DNA from: Owenia fusiformis
Lineage: Eukaryota > Annelida > Polychaeta > Sabellida > Oweniidae
Direction: 5' to 3'
NCBI GenBank assembly: GCA_903813345.2
Contig: CAIIXF020000007.1
Location: forward strand, 16,474,714-16,538,713
Length of the DNA: 64,000 nucleotides
Made by a program: the position numbers and the translations under genes. This document shows, in pieces, positions 37,020 through 47,593 of this stretch (position 1 is its first letter; each line of letters begins with the position of its first letter). A model generated the notes under the pieces. It had not been told where the DNA came from. It saw only the letters and a list, made by a program, of their open reading frames with translations, and searched no databases.

Positions 37020-37680
37020 TACTGTAACGTTTTTCCCGGGGTCAGGAATGCGGGGAAAATGCGGGGAAGGTGGACTCTCCCGCGTGTTACTTTATTGCGG
37101 GATTTTACGGAGCGGCGTTGACTCCGCTCGCTACAGTCGCCTGAGATGTTACTCCAAGGGAATGCAAGGGGAAAGAAAGTATTACGCAATCTGGGTTTGC
37201 ACTACACAAGTTCCCTCTGGAACTCACTACAATACAACAATGAACATTCAAGTACAAAATAAAAGTAAAGTTGTATATTTGCTCTTTATGAGCCCAAAAC
37301 AGTCACAAACAATGCTTATAGTAACAATAGAAAATTATGTACAAAGTCAAACTCATACTACACTAAACTATACAATCACTAATGCCTTAGACAGAAAAAC
37401 ATGTGATATCACGTGAATGTCTCTAAAGTTACTATAAGAAAGTAAGATCAAAAACGTGTATCACTTTGATCAGTTCCACTTATTTTCGTAATTCAAATGG
37501 AAGTTGAACTCCTCCCCTTTATTTTGATACCAATTAGTGGCATACTAGGTACCCTAGAAGCCAACTATGGCGTTATTTAGAACAAAACTACAAATTGTTA
37601 AATGGACTATATACCTTTTGGCGGATGGATATGGAACCTCATACCTTATATTCCGAACCTGCCTCCAATATTTTCGTAAT
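37020..37680. other. Unassigned block with a GC-rich start
   Basis: 37025-37190 is clearly GC-richer than its flanks and starts TGTAACG. It might be a fragment of an LTR or other repeat. No gene recognised. Confidence 0.3.
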
Positions 37681-38175
37681 TATCCCGTACGTCCGTCTAT
37701 CCGTCCGTCCGTCCGGGCAATAACTCAAATACCGTTGGCCCCATTTTGAAAAATGGCCGCCATTTTAACGTATTTTACTATAACTCGAAAAGTAGTGGAG
37801 CGATTTTGTTCATATTTGGTATGTGAATACTATAAGCATGGCACACTTTTGGTAGAAGGCGGCCATTTTGAAAAAATTCTTGAAAAATGGCCGCCATTTT
37901 AACGTATTTTACTATAACTCGAAAAGTAGTGAAGCGCTTTTGTTCATATTTGGTATGTGAATACTATAAGCATGGCACACTGTCTAATGACACTTTGGTA
38001 GAAGGTGGCCATTTTGATAAATGGCCGCCATTTTAACGTATTTTACTATAACTTGAAAAGTAGTGGAGCGATTTTGTTTATATTTGGTATGTGAATACTA
38101 AAAGCATGGCACACTGTCTAATGACACTTTTGGTAGAAGGTGGCCATTTTGAAAAATGGCCCCATTTTAACGTAT
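37680..38175 (-). repeat. Minisatellite array, left half (reverse of 6830-7400 family)
   Basis: Starts with a GTCC-type microsatellite (about 37683-37718). About three units with 'aaaatggccgccattttaac' and 'tataactcgaaaagtagtgg' follow. It is interrupted at 38175 by the LTR element and continues at 53665. Confidence 0.85.
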
Positions 38176-40889
38176 TGTAACAGTTTGGCCTATTTTTGTG
38201 GATATACGTGGTAGCGTGGCTTATAATAGGCCCACTGTTTAGTAAACGGTGTTTACTTGGTGAGTTACACGGCACACGTTAAATGTGCGATTGTCCCTAA
38301 AGAATTAAACAGACATATACAATTAAATATAAATATAAAACAGTATATTGTGGCGTTTATAAGCCCAAATAAAGATGTACATTAAATGTCAAGTATGAAG
38401 GTTAAAATGCTACGATATTATTATCTCTCTCAAAACTCACAACTCAAAAGTCCATATAAGCTAATATTTATCACTAATAAAGCAATATCTAGAGTCCGTA
38501 TAAGCTAATAATAATCACTAAGAACACAATATCCAGAGTCCATATAAACTAAAGTAGATGATCACTATATACCACTGTTGTATCTCCAATATTAAAAGTT
38601 CATATATGTTGTAATACTTGTACGTCTTGTATTGTACTTGTAACTTGAACCTGAAATAGTAATCTCCTGGATCCTCCTCTATGTAGTGTAGTATGATTCA
38701 AATTTGATGATGTGAAATCATCTAAGTCAAACTATTGCTCCGTAAACGTAAATCTCCTGGATCCTCTTCACTGTATTGTAGTATAATTCAGCTTTGATAA
38801 TGTGAAATCATCAAGTCAACTATCGGCTCGGTAAATGGCTATCTCCTGGATCCTCCTCTCTGGGTTGTAGTATAATTCAACTTTGATTATGTAAAATAAT
38901 CTAAGTTAAACTATCGGCTCTGTAAACGGCTATCTCCTGGATCCTCTTCACTGTGTTGTATTATAATTCAACTTTGATTATGTGAAATAATCTAAGTCAA
39001 ACTATCAGTTGTGTAAACTCCTAAGTCCTGGATCCTCCTCAATGTGTTGTAGTATAATTCAACTTTGATTATGTGAAATAATCTAAGTCAAACTATCAAC
39101 TCTGTAAATGGTTATCTCCTGGATCCTTCTCTCTGTGTTGTAGTATAGTTCAACTTTGATTATGTGAAATAATCCAAGTCAAACTATATCAAGTCTGTAA
39201 ACGACTATCTCCTGGATCTTCCTCAAAGTGTTGTAGTATAATTCAACTTTGATTATGTGAAATAATCTAAGTCAAACTATCAAGTCTGGAAATGACTATC
39301 TCCCGGATCCTTCTCTCTGTGTTGTAGTATAGTTCAACTTTGATTATGTGAAATAATCCAAGTCAAACTATCAGCTCTGTGAACGACTATCACCAGGATC
39401 CTCCTCAATGTAGATGTATATTCTAACTTCAATGACACAAGATCATCAAAGTCAAAATATCTCGCTGGATAATCTGCTAAGTCCTGGAACTTCCTCTCTG
39501 TAGATGTATAAGTCAAACTATCACAATCTTCAATCTACCAAGTCCAAGGACGTCTAATACACGGCATCAACTGCTAAGTCCATGTAGCCTGCTTCCTTCA
39601 CAATTACATAATAAGGCTACCTACAAATATAGCATGCACACAACGACATATGCAAAAATATAACATGTGAAAATATTTGACCTCTAAAATGACTAAGTTC
39701 ATTTAATGTTAAGTGCTACTGATATTAAAATATTCTAAGTTCAATATTTCTCTTTCCAAAAACAACAAAGTCCAAAATAATATTTAACCAAATATTGACT
39801 AAGTTAATTTCATGCTAAGTTATACTGATGTTAAAATATTCTTAGTTAAATATTTCTATCTCCAAAAATAACAAAGTCCAAAATAATGTTTCACCAAATA
39901 CTGACTAAGTCCAATAATGTTGTAAATCGTCTAACTTCCTTGATGATCAAAATAGTTTGTTTCTCAAACACAAGTTATGTCAGCATTTCCTCTCAGTCTA
40001 TGAAGGCTGGACAATACGTCTAATGCTTTGCGCTGGGGATAGCTTCACCCTGTTGAAGTTTTGTCCAGTCTTGTAGATCTCCCTTACTTCCAGTGCGATA
40101 AATAAACTAAGTTTCACACACTTAGTTGCATCAAAGTTTCCCAAAAATCCAAGTTCCAAAATAAACTAAGTTTCGCACACTTAGTTTCCTCAATCCGCCC
40201 TTGTATACTGCAAACGTATAGCTTGGCTCATCAGATGTATTCTACTAAGGTACAGCTTCTATCTTCATGTGTATACTGCAAACGTATAGCCTCAACACCA
40301 CAAAATCGACTAAGTTCTATAAAACTTAGAAGATTTTAGCTGTTTCCCGAAATTCCGCTCTGGAGGTCCTCCCTCGACAACATCTGGCATCGCACTGACG
40401 ATCCTTCAACAGCGAGATACTTATATAGGCCCGATGACGTCATTAATTTTCGGACAAGATTTCAACTGTGAATTACAGCTTACTTACGCCATATTTCGCG
40501 TCAATATTGATCATACAGCAAGATTATAATATTGACTCAAGAAATATAACAGTAATTAACCACTATCTAGTCTAATTTCACTTCGATTCAATCGAATCAA
40601 AAGCAGGAAGTAAAATAATAAAGGTGCCATGTTAGACTACCGATCAACTACCAGATAGACTGCCAGATAAGACTGCCCGATCAACATAAACAAAATCGTG
40701 ATCAAATAAATAAAACATGCGAACTATTTCACCTCTGTAAGTACAACCTAAGTGCTGCAAATGATAATACATTTATAAATCTTAATAATCTCAATGGGAA
40801 ATTACTTTCCCAGTGTAATAATTACCTAATGTACAAAAACACAGCACTTCATTAAAAATCAAAAATTTTACATTTAAAATTCCGTTACA
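38176..40889 (-). repeat. LTR A (3' LTR in element orientation)
   Basis: About 2.7 kb, TG..CA. The inner part (about 38660-39540) is a tandem array of about ten 88-92-bp units marked by 'ctcctggatcctcct' and 'actttgattatgtgaaataa'. A second zone has paired direct repeats and CTAAGT/ACTTAG hairpins. ORFs inside are not genes. Confidence 0.88.
40420..40442 (-). promoter_or_regulatory. LTR promoter: TATA box and CRE palindrome
   Basis: Minus strand: TGACGTCA at 40435-40442, then TATATAAG about 7 bases downstream (40420-40428). The same pair occurs in the other LTRs at about 46808-46830 and 53195-53217. The start of R is expected about 30 bases downstream, which would leave about 2.2 kb of R-U5. 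Inference from consensus only. Confidence 0.6.
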
Positions 40890-40897
40890 CTCCCCCC
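40890..40897 (-). promoter_or_regulatory. Polypurine tract
   Basis: GGGGGGAG on the minus strand directly abuts LTR A, as expected for plus-strand priming. The copy at 47278-47285 abuts LTR B. Confidence 0.7.
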
Positions 40898-41205
40898 TAC
40901 CAAGATATTGGTACGTCCTCGTACCAAACTAAGACATAAATGTACTTTCTAACTAACTACAGACTTACAAAATATCTAACTTGCCAAAAATGTATAACAT
41001 GTCAAATATGTTCAACCCTGGGGTTAACTAACTATCAATACAATGTTCAAGTTTCTAACTACTTGAATATCTAACTTTATTTTAAAGATCTAACTAACTT
41101 TTCACAAGTTAACACCTAACTCTGTTTCACTACACATATAAAAATTATACTCATGTGAATTTACTCTCTCTTGTAGCGCTTCCTGGATGATTGAGACCTG
41201 GACTT

Positions 41206-44200
41206 CTATCGTCCTCTATCTGGGGATCTGGATCTCCAATCATGATCCCGGCTAAACCTTCTGTGACGCAGGAAACTGTCTGGAAGGTCTGCTTCACGAG
41301 TATGGTTTGACCTGTGAAGCTCATTTGATACTCTGTGTCCCAATCGGGAATGTCTATCGGAAAAATGAGCTGATCGATTTCTGTCATGTCGGTATTCTGA
41401 TCTCCAAACATGTCTGTAATCAGCTGACCTTGATCTATCACGACCAGAACTGTAATAACCTGATCTCCTATCAGATTTGTAACCATGTAACTTTGATTGG
41501 GATTGGTAATATCTATGAACTCGGCCTTCCTCAGGATAAGTTCCACTACCAGACCTGTATCTTGAATAGGACCTTGACTGGTGACTATCTCTGTTAGTTC
41601 CAGGCTGGTTGTACACCTCATTATGTTCAGAAATCTCAGCCACAAAATCATCCAAGTGTCTGGGACGTTTAGGTTCCCTCCTGGAAGGTTTTTCATCCAC
41701 TTCCTTCTTGGGTGATGTCTTGACAGCTTTCTTGAAGTCTGAAGTTTCATCTGGTAAAATGGGTGAAGAGTCTCTTTCAGGCTCTACTTTAGGCTTTTCT
41801 TCCTGTTTTGTACAATTCTTAACATTTCCAGAACTCTCTGCTTTAAAAGTCAGTTCACATTTCCCATAATCTAGTCTGGCCTTAGAAGCAGCTAGGTAAT
41901 CTGTCCCTAAGATTCCCTCAGATATAATATCAGCCACAACAACCTCTAGCTTCTCTACATGTCCACTAATATTTACCTCGACTTGTGTAACACCCTGCAT
42001 ATGCAAAGGTTTCCCACCAGCTTGCACAAAGACCTTCCTAGGTGGTTCAAGTTTGGGTTGCTTGTGTTGAGGCATCTTCCTATAGACGTTTGAACTAACA
42101 ATAGTTTTTGCTGACCCAGAATCTACTAAAAAGTCAACATCAGTGTCACATACTGTTCCATTGATCACTATGTTCTGGGTATCTTTGAAAAACACAACAT
42201 CATTTCTCTGTGGGGATATGGATCCAACTGTAGCAATCTGGCTAGATTTCCCAAGTACTTCTCTTGTTTGCTCTTCGGCACGCTTCCTTAAATAACAATC
42301 TGCTATTTGATGTCCAGGCTTCTGACAGTAGAAGCACTTGCGTCTGTTACTCATGTTCCCATTATTAATGGACTCACTGAAGATGCCTTTCTTGATATCA
42401 CTCTGTCTTGTATGACATTCAGACTGATAATGTCCTAACTTGTCACAATAAAAACATTTGATACCTCTGGACATATGCTTTTTCTCTCTAGACTTTTGTG
42501 TGTCTTTCAACTCTTTAATCATTGTCTTAAGATTAGCTGTCAATTCCGTGTGCATTTCTTGCACCACTTTCATTAAATTAGCTGTAGATTCTTTATGCAG
42601 CTCTTGAAATGCTTTCACCACTTTCAGCATCTCATTTTCAACCTGCTCCTCTTCTACAACATTAATTTCCTCATCTTGATATCTTGGTTTTAAGCCTTTG
42701 CGGATCCTTTCAGACTCAAGATAAGATTCCTCTCGTATGGCAATTTCGATGGTCTTGTCCAAAGTGCTACAATATTTGCTATTATTATGAATGGATCGCC
42801 TAATCTCATCATCAGGGATAGCCTGCGCAAAACGTTCCCTAGCCAAACGATCTTGAGCAGCCCGTGGTAACTCAGGATATGCTAATGATGTCAGCCGTCT
42901 GACATCTTGACCAAGAGTCTGTAGTGTTTCCTTAGGCTTACGAGTTCGCCTCGCCCATTCTGCTTGGTACACATCTGCTTTTCCTCCTGGGCCAAACCTC
43001 TTGTCTAAAGCAGACACCAATTCATCATACGTATAGCCAGGGTCCATCTCATAGATGAGTTGTTGCGCTTGACCCCTGAGGCTAGTTGCAAGAAACTGTT
43101 TCTTCTCCTCGTCGCTCCATGAATTAGCACTTACACACATGGTAAAATATGCTTTGTAGTCAATCCATGGTGTGGTTCCATTGTAAGTATCCGGCTTGAT
43201 CTTTGTCTTGCTTTGAGAAGCAGCTCTCTTAGGTATCGTCTCCTCCAATACCTTCCCAACTAATTTAGTCGTTTCTTCATGCATCTTTGCAAACTGAGCT
43301 ATCACAGAAGGCATTGCATCATTCATTGGTACGGACGTTTCCTGTTCTTGAGGAGTAAAATGTGTCATATTTGCATTAGTCTGCAGAGCTTCTTCATATC
43401 GGGTTTCAGCCCCATTCTGTAGTTCATCATATGTAGATCGGTATCTATCATTGGAAAGTTGACTTTGAATCTGATGGGGCATAAACGTTCTTTCACTTGG
43501 TACATCCATAAACTTTGTCTCACTGGATCTAAAGTCAGCTTCTGACTTTACAGCTGCAACTCTCCTTTTTGTAGGAGGACTCTTAAATGCAGGTCTCTTT
43601 GGCAATCCTGGAAAATCTTCATCAGAATCAATTCTCTTCTGACGTCTGAGTGGCCACTTTGGTGGAGTTACTATTCGTTTTGGTTCAGCAGGTAATTCCT
43701 TATTAACTACTGTAGGCCCCCCTACCACTCCTTGCTGTGGATTAAACGTAGAAAGAACTTCTCGAGGCTGCAATCTCTGCGGAGTTACACTGGGCTTAGC
43801 CCGTAATATTGTTCTAGTTTCTAGACCTGTTCCTGAAGTCACCACAGGACTTGAAGGTCTGACGTTACCCTGTAAAACTGGTTCAGGGCGAGAAGTTGAA
43901 CTTTGTAATACCATCTGTATGGTCTGGCATAAGTTATTCATCTCTTCCTTAAATTCTGACTTAAAAGTTCCAATATGATCTTTGATCTGTATGACTTCTC
44001 CACCAATGTTGTTGACCTGGTTTCCCATGTTAGACATGTGTCCTTCTGTGTTAGCCACCTGTCCTGGCATACATCTATCTCCTTTGACTCTGGCTCCCCA
44101 TGTTTGACTCTGTGGACTATACACACCATCATGTACTGTGCCTGACCAATAGCCAGTAGTCTGTCTACTCCAGGTTTTCTTAAACTCGGTTTCTATCCCA

Positions 44201-44490
44201 GTCTTATCACTAGGGTAGATTGCTTCTGCACCCCCAACTGTAGGGTGTCTCTCATCTGGATCTGCCTCACTTGGCAACCTCCATTTCTCCATCGCTGGGA
44301 GTTCTGTAGCCATGTGTTCCGTAGCCTTTCTTCCTGTATATTGAAGAGTGTCATCCTTGGCTATGGGATTATCTATCTCACCGTCTGTAGCTAACTTTAC
44401 AAAGACAGTCTTCTCTACATCTTTAGACTTGTCTGTATTTGTATCAGAGAGATCACCACTCTCTATCGACTTTGGATCCTCTGTATCCAT
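41206..44490 (-). CDS. Retrotransposon Gag-protease polyprotein, left copy
   Basis: 1094 residues. A disordered N-terminus and helical linker precede a Gag core near 430-610 (TYNGTTPWIDYKAYFTMC). A coiled-coil-like Lys/Glu region follows, then two zinc knuckles: CFYCDKLGHYQSEC about 678 and CFYCQKPGHQIADC about 718. The retroviral-type aspartic protease has FLVDSGSAKTIV with its active-site Asp near 790. The last 160 residues are rich in RS, RD and RY, like a splicing-factor RS tail. The frame ends in TAG and no pol domain follows, so it supplies particle and protease but not replication enzymes. It differs from the right copy at residues about 106 (Thr/Ala) and 1001 (Tyr/Asp). Confidence 0.88.
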   Translation of the reverse strand: MDTEDPKSIESGDLSDTNTDKSKDVEKTVFVKLATDGEIDNPIAKDDTLQYTGRKATEHMATELPAMEKWRLPSEADPDERHPTVGGAEAIYPSDKTGIETEFKKTWSRQTTGYWSGTVHDGVYSPQSQTWGARVKGDRCMPGQVANTEGHMSNMGNQVNNIGGEVIQIKDHIGTFKSEFKEEMNNLCQTIQMVLQSSTSRPEPVLQGNVRPSSPVVTSGTGLETRTILRAKPSVTPQRLQPREVLSTFNPQQGVVGGPTVVNKELPAEPKRIVTPPKWPLRRQKRIDSDEDFPGLPKRPAFKSPPTKRRVAAVKSEADFRSSETKFMDVPSERTFMPHQIQSQLSNDRYRSTYDELQNGAETRYEEALQTNANMTHFTPQEQETSVPMNDAMPSVIAQFAKMHEETTKLVGKVLEETIPKRAASQSKTKIKPDTYNGTTPWIDYKAYFTMCVSANSWSDEEKKQFLATSLRGQAQQLIYEMDPGYTYDELVSALDKRFGPGGKADVYQAEWARRTRKPKETLQTLGQDVRRLTSLAYPELPRAAQDRLARERFAQAIPDDEIRRSIHNNSKYCSTLDKTIEIAIREESYLESERIRKGLKPRYQDEEINVVEEEQVENEMLKVVKAFQELHKESTANLMKVVQEMHTELTANLKTMIKELKDTQKSREKKHMSRGIKCFYCDKLGHYQSECHTRQSDIKKGIFSESINNGNMSNRRKCFYCQKPGHQIADCYLRKRAEEQTREVLGKSSQIATVGSISPQRNDVVFFKDTQNIVINGTVCDTDVDFLVDSGSAKTIVSSNVYRKMPQHKQPKLEPPRKVFVQAGGKPLHMQGVTQVEVNISGHVEKLEVVVADIISEGILGTDYLAASKARLDYGKCELTFKAESSGNVKNCTKQEEKPKVEPERDSSPILPDETSDFKKAVKTSPKKEVDEKPSRREPKRPRHLDDFVAEISEHNEVYNQPGTNRDSHQSRSYSRYRSGSGTYPEEGRVHRYYQSQSKLHGYKSDRRSGYYSSGRDRSRSADYRHVWRSEYRHDRNRSAHFSDRHSRLGHRVSNELHRSNHTREADLPDSFLRHRRFSRDHDWRSRSPDRGR

Positions 44491-44546
44491 CTTTAAAGTG
44501 CTATAATGTGCCTCTGGTTCAATTCCTCAGAAACAGTCAATCCCAA

Positions 44547-44560
44547 CACCGCTGCCACCA
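44547..44560 (-). promoter_or_regulatory. Primer-binding site, second copy
   Basis: Identical to 50935-50948 and adjacent to LTR B. Confidence 0.7.
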
Positions 44561-44561
44561 A

Positions 44562-47277
44562 TGTAACAGTTTGGCCTATTTTTGTGGATATACGTGGTAG
44601 CGTGGCTTATAATAGGCCCACTGTTTAGTAAATGGTGTTTACTTGGTGAGTTACACGGCACACGTTAAATGTGCGATTGTCCCTAAAGAATTAAACAGAC
44701 ATATACAATTAAATATAAATATAAAACAGTATATTGTGGCGTTTATAAGCCCAAATAAAGATGTACATTAAATGTCAAGTATGAAGGTTAAAATGCTACG
44801 ATATTATTATCTCTCTCAAAACTCACAACTCAAAAGTCCATATAAGCTAATATTTATCACTAATAAAGCAATATCTAGAGTCCGTATAAGCTAATAATAA
44901 TCACTAAGAACACAATATCCAGAGTCCATATAAACTAAAGTAGATGATCACTATATACCACTGTTGTATCTCCAATATTAAAAGTTCATATATGTTGTAA
45001 TACTTGTACGTCTTGTATTGTACTTGTAACTTGAACCTGAAATAGTAATCTCCTGGATCCTCCTCTATGTAGTGTAGTATGATTCAAATTTGATGATGTG
45101 AAATCATCTAAGTCAAACTATTGTTCCGTAAACGTAAATCTCCTGGATCCTCTTCACTGTATTGTAGTATAATTCAGCTTTGATAATGTGAAATCATCAA
45201 GTCAACTATCGGCTCGGTAAATGGCTATCTCCTGGATCCTCCTCTCTGGGTTGTAGTATAATTCAACTTTGATTATGTAAAATAATCTAAGTTAAACTAT
45301 CGGCTCTGTAAACGGCTATCTCCTGGATCCTTCTCTCTGTGTTGTAGTATAGTTCAACTTTGATTATGTGAAATAATCCAAGTCAAACTATATCAAGTCT
45401 GTAAACGACTATCTCCTGGATCTTCCTCAAAGTGTTGTAGTATAATTCAACTTTGATTATGTGAAATAATCTAAGTCAAACTATCAACTCTGTAAATGGT
45501 TATCTCCTGGATCCTTCTCTCTGTGTTGTAGTATAGTTCAACTTTGATTATGTGAAATAATCCAAGTCAAACTATATCAAGTCTGTAAACGACTATCTCC
45601 TGGATCTTCCTCAAAGTGTTGTAGTATAATTCAACTTTGATTATGTGAAATAATCTAAGTCAAACTATCAAGTCTGGAAATGACTATCTCCCGGATCCTT
45701 CTCTCTGTGTTGTAGTATAGTTCAACTTTGATTATGTGAAATAATCCAAGTCAAACTATCAGCTCTGTGAACGACTATCACCAGGATCCTCCTCAATGTA
45801 GATGTATATTCTAACTTCAATGACACAAGATCATCAAAGTCAAAATATCTCGCTGGATAATCTGCTAAGTCCTGGAACTTCCTCTCTGTAGATGTATAAG
45901 TCAAACTATCACAATCTTCAATCTACCAAGTCCAAGGACGTCTAATACACGGCATCAACTGCTAAGTCCATGTAGCCTGCTTCCTTCACAATTACATAAT
46001 AAGGCTACCTACAAATATAGCATGCACACAACGACATATGCAAAAATATAACATGTGAAAATATTTGACCTCTTAAATGACTAAGTTCATTTAATGTTAA
46101 GTGCTACTGATATTAAAATATTCTAAGTTCAATATTTCTCTTTCCAAAAACAACAAAGTCCAAAATAATATTTAACCAAATATTGACTAAGTTAATTTCA
46201 TGCTAAGTTATACTGATGTTAAAATATTCTTAGTTAAATATTTCTATCTCCAAAAATAACAAAGTCCAAAATAATGTTTCACCAAATACTGACTAAGTCC
46301 AATAATGTTGTAAATCGTCTAACTTCCTTGATGATCAAAATAGTTTGTTTCTCAAACACAAGTTATGTCAGCATTTCCTCTCAGTCTATGAAGGCTGGAC
46401 AATACGTCTAATGCTTTGCGCTGGGGATAGCTTCACCCTGTTGAAGTTTTGTCCAGTCTTGTAGATCTCCCTTACTTCCAGTGCGATAAATAAACTAAGT
46501 TTCACACACTTAGTTGCATCAAAGTTTCCCAAAAATCCAAGTTCCAAAATAAACTAAGTTTCGCACACTTAGTTTCCTCAATCCGCCCTTGTATACTGCA
46601 AACGTATAGCTTGGCTCATCAGATGTATTCTACTTAGGTACAGCTTCTATCTTCATGTGTATACTGCAAACGTATAGCCTCAACACCACAAAATCGACTA
46701 AGTTCTATAAAACTTAGAAGATTTTAGCTGTTTCCCGAAATTCCGCTCTGGAGGTCCTCCCTCGACAACATCTGGCATCGCACTGACGATCCTTCAACAG
46801 CGAGATACTTATATAGGCCCGATGACGTCATTAATTTTCGGACAAGATTTCAACTGTGAATTACAGCTTACTTACGCCATATTTCGCGTCAATATTGATC
46901 ATACAGCAAGATTATAATATTGACTCAAGAAATATAACAGTAATTAACCACTATCTAGTCTAATTTCACTTCGATTCAATCGAATCAAAAGCAGGAAGTA
47001 AAATAATAAAGGTGCCATGTTAGACTACCGATCAACTACCAGATAGACTGCCAGATAAGACTGCCCGATCAACATAAACAAAATCGTGATCAAATAAATA
47101 AAACATGCGAACTATTTCACCTCTGTAAGTACAACCTAAGTGCTGCAAATGATAATACATTTATAAATCTTAATAATCTCAATGGGAAATTACTTTCCCA
47201 GTGTAATAATTACCTAATGTACAAAAACACAGCACTTCATTAAAAATCAAAAATTTTACATTTAAAATTCCGTTACA
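44562..47277 (-). repeat. LTR B (middle LTR, reshuffled internal array)
   Basis: Same length and ends as LTR A, but in its tandem array units 4-5 are replaced by a second copy of the unit 6-7 pair. This is visible from 'ctcctggatcttcctcaaag' occurring twice, at about 45415 and 45597. Confidence 0.88.
46808..46830 (-). promoter_or_regulatory. Promoter of the middle LTR (LTR B)
   Basis: CRE palindrome 46823-46830 and TATA box to its left. This copy would drive the left internal region. Confidence 0.55.
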
Positions 47278-47285
47278 CTCCCCCC
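47278..47285 (-). promoter_or_regulatory. Polypurine tract, second copy
   Basis: Same GGGGGGAG next to LTR B. Confidence 0.7.
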
Positions 47286-47593
47286 TACCAAGATATTGGT
47301 ACGTCCTCGTACCAAACTAAGACATAAATGTACTTTCTAACTAACTACAGACTTACAAAATATCTAACTTGCCAAAAATGTATAACATGTCAAATATGTT
47401 CAACCCTGGGGTTAACTAACTATCAATACAATGTTCAAGTTTCTAACTACTTGAATATCTAACTTTATTTTAAAGATCTAACTAACTTTTCACAAGTTAA
47501 CACCTAACTCTGTTTCACTACACATATAAAAATTATACTCATGTGAATTTACTCTCTCTTGTAGCGCTTCCTGGATGATTGAGACCTGGACTT

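Noticed and set aside
38660-39540. CRISPR-like regularly spaced repeats in the LTR
   Set aside because: The units are contiguous 88-92-bp tandem repeats without unique spacers, in a eukaryotic retrotransposon LTR.
41151-41750. 199-codon minus-strand ORF overlapping the end of Gag-protease (also at 47539-48138)
   Set aside because: It is a shadow in another frame of an Arg/Ser/Asp-rich region, with no start context or recognisable domain; repeated only because the element is repeated.
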